64,000 nt of DNA, from the NCBI GenBank assembly GCA_947172415.1, contig OX359189.1, positions 952,501 through 1,016,500 on the forward strand, read 5' to 3'. The position numbers and the translations under genes were made by a program. Of this stretch, positions 32,801-44,800 are shown piece by piece. How positions within the stretch are numbered: position 1 is the first letter of the stretch; each line of letters starts with the position of its first letter. The notes below the pieces were generated by a model. It ran no database searches. It saw only the letters and a program-made list of their open reading frames with translations, and was not told the DNA's origin. The DNA is from Chondrosia reniformis (Eukaryota > Porifera > Demospongiae > Chondrillida > Chondrillidae).

Positions 32801-35800
32801 ACTTGATAACCTGCTTCAAGAAGTGAAGTTTCCCCCTCTCTCTCTTTATGAGCGGTACAGAGATAATAATTTAGGATTTCAAAGCTTTTCTCACCTCTCA
32901 CAACCTGCTTCAGAGTCTTGTCCAACTGATATTACCATTGGGACAGAGCTCTCACTCTTCTTGGCCAAAGAATGTCAATCAATGAAGCTGATACTTCACC
33001 AACCTTGGCTGGACAAGGCAAAACAAATCAGCTCAATTCTGAAGGAAAAGGACTGTAAGAATATGTACTGTACTGTATGTACTGTACATATGTGCGTGTA
33101 CGTATGTTTGTGTAGGACTTTGGTCTCCCAACTAAGATCTTGGTTGGATAATTATCAACCAGGGATTATTTCATGCATACTTAGTTTTGCCTATTTTCAA
33201 CCTCCTGTTGATTTACTCTCTTACAATTCTGTAGCTGTTGTAGTTGCTGGAGTAGCTGGTTCAGGAAAGACTACATGCATTGATGCACTTATTGCCGCAG
33301 AGAATGCTATGCAGAGGAGCAGAGAGGGTGAGGAGGCAGTACCAGTAAAATTACACAGAATTTTCCCCCAGGTTTATGAGAATGTAACAGCACTGTATGG
33401 TGAATTGAAGAGTAATGGAGACTGGTCAGACGGAGTGTTCACAGCATTGCTAAGGAAAGCCCTAAGAGTGAGTAATGCATGTGATACGGATATACTCGTT
33501 AAATATTTAAATATTATTTAATTTATTTATTAAATTTAAATATTATTAAATATGAACATACGTACGTACGTATGTATGCATATATACGTATTTATCAACA
33601 TAGTTACAGCATTATTTAGCTATTGTGATATGGGCATTCTGTGCGCCAGTGTTCCTTCAGTGATAAAGTTTCCATCAATGACATCACACTCCCTTCTTCT
33701 AGGCGCAGCAGTCTGCCAACTGGTTCTGCTTTGACGGACCCTTGTCTCCCTTGTGGGTGGATCAGTTGTCAAGTTTGTTAGTGAAGAGCAAGACCTTTCA
33801 GCATCCAAATGGAGACCTCCTGTCTGCAAATGGGAAAAATATGAAGTTCTTCTTTGAAACAGGCGACCTGAAGGATGCAAGTCCTGTTGCTCTAACATAC
33901 TGTGTATGTCTAGTAATTTAACAAGTGGAATATTACACAATACATAAGTATATATGTACATATAAGGGTTAATGAGTATATGATTATGTAAGTATTATAG
34001 GCAAATGTAGTATATAGCCTTACAACCTATTACTATATACGTATTATTGTGTTACTTTTATGTATTCCTATTGGTGCCCACTTGTCCTTACATTTTCCAG
34101 GGGTTGGTGTATTTTGACATGACTGTACTGAACTGGAGGGTGCTATTTGAATCCTGGTTGAGTACCAGAAGACCTCAGGAAGTTCATGTGAGGATGGGAC
34201 AACTTAACAATTAACATGACCTCTTTCTCTCTAGCTACATATACGTACATACATACATACATACATACATACGTACGTACGTATGTGTAGTTGAATATTT
34301 AACAGATTAACAATTAATATTATATGTGGTTTGTGTGAGCGTGTCTCAAACTGTGTTACTATAGCAATATACTGTATACTGCTGTAGTGTCTGACTAAAT
34401 GGATGGACAGTGTCATTGAGCCAGTATGCAGGTTTACTGCACAGGCAATGGGATCTGACTATTGTGAGACTGGACAGATCTCTACAACCTTGAGCTACCT
34501 AAGGGCCCTTCTTGATGTAAGCTCCTTGACACTCAATTGCTTCCCATCTACCTGTATCTGCTCTTGACACACAATTGCTTCCCATCTACCTGTATCTGCT
34601 CTTGACACACAATTGCTTCCCATCTACCTGTATCTGCTCTTGATACCCAATTGCTGCCCCTCTACCTGTATCTGCTCTTGATACCCAATTGCTGCCCCTC
34701 TACCTGTATCTGCTCTTGATACCCAATTGCTGCCCCTCTACATATCTGTGTCTACTGTTTAGATATATGCCGAGACTGCAGAAGCTTTCTCTGAGAGCCA
34801 TGTGGAGAAACTGTTCCTGTTCTCCGTGATATGGGGATTTGGTGGTTCCCTGTCAGATACAGACCAGACTGAGTTTAGTACTCTGTTGAGTCACCTCACA
34901 AACTGTCTTCCAGATGACGACACAGCTGACTCTGTGTTCCACTACTACGTCGACGAGTCAGGAGAATGGGATGTATGGGGGGCATGGTACGTACTTGTGT
35001 ATGGGGGGCGTGGTACATACATGTGTATGGGGGTGTGGTACGTACTTGTGTATGGGGGGCATGGTACATACATGTGTATGGGGGGCATGGTACATACTTA
35101 TGTATGGGGGCATGGTACGTACTTGTGTATGGGGGGCATGGTACGTACATGTGTATGGAGGTGTGGTGTGTATGTATTTATTGTACGTATATGTGAATGG
35201 AAATTTAGAGAACTAACTTACGTATATACTACTTCTCTTTGTTTATATTATTGTTACCCAAGACTCCCAAGAAATTAGTATTGAATTCTAAATATTCTTC
35301 ATTTAAATGACTCTTATATTTCCTATATTTAGCATTCCAAAAAATGACTACTCTGCAAAACTTGATCCAATTAATGATCTCTTCATTGAAACAGCACAAT
35401 CAGTGAGAATAACTACTTGTTGTTTGTTTCTATGGCGTAGATTACTTAGAAAGTTGTCAGTATACGTACATACGTACATACGTACATACATACATACATA
35501 CATGTACATATACAATGACTGTATGCATGCTTACTCCATGTTTATTTGTATTTACGTACGTAGGTATGTGTAAAGACACTATTGGAGCTGGCTCACAACT
35601 CAAGGCAACATATTCTTCTTGTGGGCCCTAAGGGAATTGGTAAAACAGCAGTTGTTAACAACTTTCTCTCTCAAAGAGGTATTTCAGTTGCCATGGCCAC
35701 CTGTGGACCGACAGTTATATACTGTACCTACCTATATATTTTGTGTGATTGTGTATAACTTGTCTGCTGTAGTATGTCCAAGTGTTATGTAAGTGTGTAT

Positions 35801-38800
35801 TTGTTGTTTTAAGGGATTGCTTTTTCAAAGACTGAGTGTGTAAGGAAGCTAACATTTAATGGACACACTAATACTCATCTCATGCATAGTTTCATCCAAA
35901 TACACTTCCACCGAAGACAAGGTTAGTTACTACTATATACTTTTCTCCATGTAATGAAATAGCCAAATGAATTTTGTTATTTAATTGTAGGCATACGTAT
36001 GTATGTACATATATGTATTACTTTCAAAACAGTTAATTCATGAATGTATTTACATGTCCATGTACTGTATTTGGGTTTAAAGTTGTTGAATTTCATCATG
36101 AATCGTTTTTACAGAAAATGTTCTACCTGTCCCTCTGTTTTCTTCTTTCTTCTTCTAGTTCTTTTTCCAACTGCTTTATCTTCCACTTGGCAATACCATA
36201 CTTCTTTATGCTAGTTTCCACTCTCTCTCTCTGCCACACCTGTTGTTCAATCTGTCTTTGGGCCTTTCTAATCTCATCTGGTAGGCTGCACCATTCCATG
36301 TAACGGTCCAAGGCCACGTCTAGCTCCTTCTTCCAGATTTTGATTGACAATTTATCTGAAGATTTTAAGTATGGTTCAATCAGCTTTTCAAAATGTCTTT
36401 GACACAGTTGCATTTCCAAGCAACGAAAACTGTCTTCCCATTTGTCAGAAGGCTTTTCAACTAAATTATATAATAGGTCTGACAGCATTATCCCATCCAT
36501 TCTTCCGCCAGTTTTAGTCCTCTTTGGCTTTGTGACTTTCAGATGGTGCACAAGCTCAATTATTGCAAGACGATAGCTCTCCTCATTCTTAAGAACCTTG
36601 CTCTCTTGGAAACCTGTATTTTCTATGTCTGGGATTTGACTGGAATGAATTACAGGAAAGCACCTTTTTATTATCTTCTTTTTATGATCCACCATCGGAA
36701 GATTGTGCCCACCAGAGTCTTGGGTGAGAAAGGTGTAGCCATATTCGTTGCTGTCTGAGGTCGGTCTCAATTGTCCCCTGACAACCACATGGAGGTCGCC
36801 AAGGTTTCTGTAGTCTCCAAAGGTAAGGTTTGCCCGGTGACACACTCTGTAAAGGAAATCAATGTGCTGGCTCGTCAGTAGGTCCTTCACCAGGAGGAGC
36901 GTCTCACTGGACATCAAGCCAGTAATGATGCTCAAAGTTGTCGTCTTGATGTCATCTCCTAGGCCTGTTCCCTCAGCATCAATGAATATAGTTGAACCCG
37001 CAGTTATCCCATTGCTGAGAATGTGAATCCAGAGGCCTCTAGTGCTGGATTCCATTTTGTTACTAGTTAGGAAGGTGTCAGTGGTGTCTTCAAAAACCCC
37101 ATTCCACTCATCAATGATTTTGTTCAATGTCGTACTTTTACCAGATTTGACAAGTCCAATGGCTGAAATCACTCTTATAGGTGGCTGGACCTGCGTCAAG
37201 TGCTCCACAGCCTCAGGATTAATGACAATCTTATCACCATGGAACATTAGCAACTGGACAGTTAGAGTATCAGCCTCTTCATTAGTGTTGAACTTCAGGC
37301 CATCTACCAAATGAGCAAGTATTGGGAGTAAGCTAATCCAGATTACAAAACTCACTCTATGTCCCATATTTCATTCAACAAAATGTAATAGATCAGAATG
37401 GAAATACTTTTGATAGAACGCCATTTTACATACGTAGGTGATGTAATGTCTATTTAAACTGTTTATGGTAGTCATGGCTACCAGTAATATAAACCTACGA
37501 TGCAAAGATAAAAATGTATGCACTATAATATGGCTGATATTCCTTTTATATAATCACTCAATGAATCTGATGAATATATGAATAATTGCTCTGGCCCAAA
37601 GGACAAAATGGCTGTCTTAATTCTATTGATATTTGGTGTATTGTGGAGTGCTCCAGGTTTTTGTCAAGAGAATGAAGCCCTTCCTCTGATAGAATATTTA
37701 GAAGAAAAGAGACTCAGTGTTAATGAAGAAGCTCTAAGCATTCTAAAGGATTTGTCTTCCCCTCTTAGAATCATAGCTGCCATTGGAGATGCAAGAGTAG
37801 GGAAGAGTACAACCTTGAATAAATTGATACACACTTGGAAGGGAAGATTTACTGCCACAAAACAAATGTTTCGAACTTCAGATGGTTACAAGAGCTGTAC
37901 AAAAGGTATATGGATGTATATTATTGAAAATGAAGATAGTTCAAACTCAGCTAGTACCATTTTGTTGGATGTGGAAGGAATAGGAATTGGTGATGATGAA
38001 CAGATTGAAAAGCTTAGCATCATAACTGGGTTGCTGGCCTCTGAAATGATGCTCTTTTCTAGCAATATACTAAGCAACTATGGTTTAGATTTTATCTACC
38101 GAATGTGTCGTTCAAAAGAAATAAACCTTAGAGACAAAAGTTTTAATGCTTTTGGCACTCTTCATGGTGTTATTATTGGCCACCTGAGCCCAGGATCGGA
38201 GGAAGATTATGTTAAAAGTTTCCTTACTGAGGAAACTGGAGATCAAAAGATGGATACAAAAAGAGCACTCATCAGGCAGCATTTCCACCCTGAATACATA
38301 AAAGGAACACAGATTCCCTCAATTGAATCTGACCTCTTTAACGAACCAAATAAACTGGATAGGAATGCAGCCTACAAGAAGGCCATACAAGAACTGGCAG
38401 CACATTTAGAGAAATCACCTTTGAAACATACTCTGGCTGGGTCTCAGATAGATGGGCAAATGATTGCAGATCTTGTTAAAACCATTGTCAGTCAGTCTAC
38501 TGAGAAGTGGTATCCAAATTACAATGCCTATGAAGAGGAACTATGTGATAGAGAGTCCTCAAAACTGTTAGAAACAATTAAAAATAACAGTAGCCTTACT
38601 TCAACTGAATTGAAAAGCATCCAGTCTTCTACCTTGAGTCTTTTTAGAAAGAAATGCAATTTAGACAAGGAGCATAGACATTTTGAAGACAGATGGCGTG
38701 ATATACTTGAAACTAAGGAAAAAGAAGAAGAAAAATATTTGGCAGAGCAAAATAGAATAAAAGAAGAAAATAAGAACTTAACTGATGAATTAGAGGTTGA

Positions 38801-41800
38801 GAGGGAGTCCAAAAAGCATTTAAAGAATCAATTAAATAGAAGTAGTACATCAGAAGAGCATCACCATAGTAACAAAATAACCCTTTGGTTGTTTTTGATA
38901 TCTTTGCTCTTGATCCTTATTCTTTGTGTTTGCACGGCTGGAGTTCTTATAAGATTACCTCAGGCAGTTTTGATTGGAGTCTTTGAATTGCTTGTGAATG
39001 TTGTTGTGTCTCTTTATAGTATATGTGTAAATCCTTGTTGTGCCATTAGTGCTATCGCTGTGTCATTTTTTTGTTGGTGTTATTTTTCTGATCCATGGTA
39101 TGAACCATTTGTTTTCATGTATAACTTTTACAAGAATATATCAGATAACTAACTATAGTTTATGTTCAAGATTTTTTTTAAGAATAAAGAATCTTGTTGT
39201 GATTAATTTAAACATTTTAAGCATGTACAATGTATGAAGGATTGCATGGTCTTTACACAATGTACTGGTTTTGATAAGGTTAATGTACATGTACTGGATC
39301 ATGGACAGTTCACATACGTACCTATACTACTGTAGTAACTATTTCTAGCATAAAATAACTGTATATGTATACATATGTACATAGGTCAGACTTATGGCCC
39401 CTTTCAAGGTAAACTCATGAATTGCTTCCTTGATGATATTCATCTCCCAACACAAGACAAGAATAACAACATGTCTGAGGTATATACATACATGTACATG
39501 TACGTATGTGAACTGAAGTATTTGAAAAGAAAATGTTTGCCTCAACTTCAGTACTTACGTCAGCTTGTTGATGTGAAGGGTCTGTACAACCTGTCACGTG
39601 ACCAAGAATGGAGCAATATTGAAGACATTGTCATCTTCTCAAATGGAAGTGATTCTTCAAAGGAAATGACATTGAGAAATTCCAGACTGAGGGTAAAACC
39701 CTACACAATTACAATGAATGACAATTATATAGGTACATGTGGCTATTAGTGTAGTTTATATTTTCTGTTGATATTGTAGCGTCACTTTGCTGTCATCAGA
39801 TTTCCGACAGTTACTCAAGAAGACACTGCCTGCATCATCCAAAGCCTTGCTGAGGTAAGCTTTGCATAGCTTATCATGCAAAAACATAACTGTTTAAATA
39901 ATATCATCAATCAATCCTAGCAAGTGTGTAATACCTTTGATTGTACTTATAGAATAATATGAATGTATGTACGTATGTACAAGTCAGTTTATAGGATCAC
40001 AATACAATACAATACAACACAATACATACAATACAATACAATACAACACAATACAATATATTATATGGATACATAGACTACAGTACAATACATATGGATA
40101 CATAGACCACAGTACAATACATATGGATATATAGACCACAGTACAATACAATCATATCACGTACATACATAGGGATATCTGCACTGTAAGGAGGCAAACC
40201 AGTCAGTGTCAAAGGAGATGGTCTCCATATTAGCAAGAGTTACTACTGAACTATATTCTGAAGTAGCTGCCTTACTGAGAAGTTCCACTCTCCCAGGAAG
40301 ACATCACTACATGTTCTCCATCACCCAGGTGGCACAGCTCTTCAAAGTAAGTCCCTTCTTACGAGAAGAACCACAGCAATCACGACAAACTACAGTAGAC
40401 CTGACTTTACACTTAATATAGCAGTTGTGAACAACACAAAGTTAGGGCAATTTAGCTTCATTGGTTGACAGTGTACCCACTATTATCAACACTAATAGAT
40501 TGATTATTTGAAGTTTGATCCTATTTCTTCATCTGATAGGGTATCCTTCAGTGTCTGTCCTCAGCAACTGAAGTTCCTCCAGTGCTCCATTTCTTCTGGA
40601 GACACGAAGCTACTAGAGTATTCAGCGGTGGCATTAGTAGAGAAAGGGACTACCTCTGGTTGGCCAAGAGGATCTGCCATCACACTGTCACCATCAGAAC
40701 TGAAGGGTCTCTTTGGAGCGAGACAAATCCTGACATGCTGGCTGTTACTGGCATACCACTCAATGTCAAAACTGTCAAAGGAGCAGTGGAGACAGAACTT
40801 AAGCCAGTTCCAAAAGTAATCTACACACTATCACTGTTACCTAAAAACAGATTTGTTTCATGTGACCTTATTTCTTGAGTTACCAGACTTCTTGTTTGTT
40901 TCATAGAATGCTCAATTTGTTTGTGTTAATGAAAATCCCCCTGTCTCTCTCCTTTCTAGCTATTACCATGAAGTCTGTTATCTTAGCTATTTTAACCTTT
41001 TTGTAGTACACAGTTTCCATGGTAACTAACTGGAATGACCTCCGACCTTCACTGAGTCACTATGTCAGTCAGTATCAGAATGAGTTTGGTGGTCTCGATG
41101 TGCCTCTTTCTAATGTGTTCATCACTGATATCATCCGAATCCATAGAGCTATTCTGTCCTCAAGGTAAGTATGCAGAGGCCAGACCCTTCAAGGGAAGGG
41201 GGCTTCAAGATGGAGGAACATGTCATCTATTCTCTTCTGAATTTATTGTGTGTTGGACATTAGTGTGAATTGTACTTTTACTGTTTGATAATAGGTGTAA
41301 TGCTTCTAAATGTAGAGTACGTATGTATATATTTCTGTTTCTCTCCAATTTCAAGTAATTACTTCATCTTTCTGCTCTTCTCTATGATACCAGTACTTCT
41401 ATCATCATCAGTGAGTCAATTGATAGAACAACCTCTCTTGTGCACCTTGCCCTCTACATTGGAGAATACAAGCTAATGAACATTGACTTTTCTGAAGGAG
41501 GTGGTATACAAGATGTCATGCAGACACTCTTAAAGCAGGCTGGCCTCGACCGGAAGCAAATAGCTGCCATTTTCACAGAGGAGGATTTGAAGGATGATAG
41601 AGTTTTACAATTTCTCAGTACCTACATTTCAAGTGGAGAACTACCACTTGTCTTCAGTAATGATGAAGAACATGGAATATACCAGGTATATTTGCTGTTT
41701 AACATGCTTCCTGTAAATAATGGATCTTTCCTGAAATATTTACAGTATGAGTGAATGTACAGTTTATTACTTATTTTTTTAGGCTATGGCTCCAGCTATC

Positions 41801-44800
41801 AGGAGGGATTTCCCCGGTAAAATGGTTGACCCCTCCCAATATCTGAATAAATGTATCCAGAACAACCTCCGAATCATTTTGTGCCTTCCCTCCTCTCATC
41901 CTCTCGTTAACAAAGAAGCGCCCTCCTATCCTTCTCTAATTCATTCAAGCACCGTCATTGATCTTTGCGAATGGAGACCACTTGTATTAGAGTGTTCCGC
42001 TTTAGATATAATTGACCAACAGTTCCAAACTGTTCCAAATGCTGACACCTTAAAGTGAGTATACATCAGTACACAGTTTGTATGTACGTATACCGGTATG
42101 TACACTTTGGTTTCTTCTGTTAATGTAGAATGCCTCTTTCTAAGTGCATATGTGGAATTCATACCACAATGCTCCAAGAAACCTCCCACTTATCAAGGGC
42201 AGGGTTTTACCCACAAAGAGAACAGTTAGATTCCTCTACTAGAGCTCCTCCTTTTGAGGAGCCCAAAGATAAGGGAAGGGACTCTACCTTTGGACAAGAC
42301 ATTCTTGAGGAGGAGAATAAAGAGTGTTTGTTGAGTGTAGAAGAGTGTGAAGTGAATGAATTAGGGGAGCAGAATGCTTCAATGTTGTACGACCACATTC
42401 CTTCATTACGAGGAAAAGAGGGGTACCTAGCTAGTGGGATGAGTCTACAAGAGAAAATGTACCATCTTTTTGCTGCAGAGAATGGTCAGAGAAATCTCCA
42501 TCTTCCTTACGTTGGTCCTGTTCTTTTGGAGCAGTTCACAACTTGTGTGTGCAAATTGTATCTTGCCAAGATCAGGAAAGCTAACAAAAGAAAAAGCCAA
42601 TTATCTGGCTCTCTGGGATCCCTGAAGAAAATTGCTGACAAGGTAGAATCTCTGAGATCTTCCTTGTTGGAGTATGAAGGTAAATACAAAGAAACAGCTG
42701 CCAGAGCTGCTCTTTTGATGGAAGAATTGAGCTCCAGAAAGTGTCAGTGGGAAGTCCTTGGAGCCCGTCTCGGTCAGGAATCAAGTGTTCTGGGGGTAAT
42801 GAGAATAGTACAGGACCAGGAGAGACTGCTCAGTGGCTATGAGGATGATGCCTCCTTGTTGGATGTGTTGATTGACTCTTCTGGTAAACGGAGCTCTAGT
42901 GTTGATAAATTAATAGTTGAAGCTGAGAGGAGGCTAGAGGAAGCCAATGAGGAAGAAAAGGCCTTGACTGAACAAGCCAAAAGTAAAGAAGAAGAGGCAG
43001 TATCTCTCTTAAAGAAGATTGATAGAAATATTGTGGACCAGGTGAAGTCCCTGAATTCACCTCCCTACATGGTTGGCATAGCAATGGAACTTGTTATTAG
43101 GCTTTTAAAGCCTTCCACCACAGAAGCAAGAAGCATTATAGAATCAGACGGTTCAACATCTCTCCTTTTAGCTGGTGATGGAGCATCCTTGACATCAGCA
43201 AGAAGTGGCACAAAGAGCAGGAAAAGTGCTCCCTCTTTAGTTTCTCTTAAAAACACTTCTGCACTATCTGATAAAAGCAGTAGAAGGTTAGCCAAGGATC
43301 AGTGGAGCAGGATACAGCTTGCCATAGGTGACTCACAGCGTTTTCAAGATCTCTTGCACAATCTTTCCTGGGAAAATGGCCTCTCCCAGGATGCAGTGAC
43401 CCTACTGGATGCCAATCTGGCTACATCACGTAACAATGATCCAGCAGAATCTGAATCAGTAGAAGCTAAAAGGAAAATGGCTCCTGTCCATCTCGTTACT
43501 GGCAAGGAACTGATTGCTGTTCCAGTTGTGAAACATGCTTCTGAAGCTGCTGGTCTCATTTGCATGTTTGTATTATCTGTGATGGAGTATCACTACTTGC
43601 TGGAGCCCTGTAAAAGAGCTAGAGAAAGGGTTGCAAAGCTGCAAAAAGAGGTAGATAGCCTTAAAAGTCGTGAGCTTCCTTCACTTCATGATTTACTGGA
43701 GAAGAGCAAAATGCCACTTTTAGAAGAAGATGTATCAGCTTGTAATGCTTCAGATTTGGACACGCTTCAAAAGGAAGTAGATACACTGTTCCTGGAGTTT
43801 GATACAGTTGCTGTAGAGAAACACAAGTTGAATGAACTTCGCTTGCAGTTTGCAGAAAGGCTGAAGACAGCAAACCAACTTCTTAATAACCTTAAAGATA
43901 AAAAGGGAAAGTGGAAGACAGAGTTGGAAGCATTTGCTCCAGAGAGAAGAATTCTAGGAGAGTGTATTATGGCAGGAGCTTTTGTTGTGTATGGAGCTGG
44001 TCTGAAACCCACTCAAAGAGGGACGGTTCTTCAGTGGGTTCAGGAAGTACTAAAGAAGCACAACTTCAGCACAGATCCAGGCTTCAATGTTGTGAATAAA
44101 CTCTTTGGAAAGGCAAGTTGTATGTAGATGAGTATGTAAGTATTACAATACAATACATACGTAATGTACATATATACATATATACATACAGTATAAATAG
44201 CTGTTAGGGAGGGGAGGAAGAATGATATTGGATATTAACTGCTTGCTTAATCAGGCTCTATAGTTTACTTGTTACTTTACCATTGGGTATAATGGTATTG
44301 ATATGATTTCTAGAACACAAAAATTAACAGAGCAGTACACCACATGCCTAACTGATGTATAAATATTCATAATTGCATGTATCTATTTATTACTTTATGA
44401 AGTTTAAGAAGTTTATTTGTGGTGTGATTATCACTTCAGTATTCATATACTAATTCTTGGTGTCTTTCCTTCCCTTAGTGTGAGATGTGCAGGTATCGCT
44501 TGGAGGACCTGCCTACTGATGTCTCTTCAGCCGAGAGTGCCTCTGCCGTAGTGGCTGTCCAGCAGTACTGTACCCTGTGGCCTCTGATTTGTGACAAGTA
44601 TGGCATCATTCTTCAGTGGTTGAGGAAGAGACAGGGAAAGAGACTTGTCACAGTCAGCCCCGAGGTCAGTATAAGATGGCTGAATATGTTGTGTATTAGA
44701 TATTTAGGTCTATTAAGTGAGAATATATTGTGTATTGAGGCTATCTCTGTTCACCTACAAAATATTGCTAATATTGATGTAGAGTTTTGTACAGAAGTGG

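Larger units (their letters stand above)
35333..40815 (+). other. Dynein-type gene: AAA3, split by an intron with nested genes
   Basis: Exons 35333-35402, 35564-35678, 35814-35921, 39385-39479, 39552-39692, 39780-39854, 40173-40346 and 40540-40815. Walker A is intact (LLVGPKGIGKTAV) and so is Walker B (NCFLDDIHLPTQD). The 3,463-bp intron between Walker A and Walker B (35,922-39,384) carries two intronless GTPase genes. Phase across this intron is 1/1, and the joined reading RRQGQTYGPFQGKL matches the family, so the flanking exons do belong together. In dyneins AAA3 nucleotide state gates the ring. Confidence 0.8.

Noticed and set aside
34896-35216. Open frames rich in Gly, Val and Trp or Pro and Tyr over the 26-bp array
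   Set aside because: Produced by the repeat itself. A 26-bp unit with few stops stays open in several frames.
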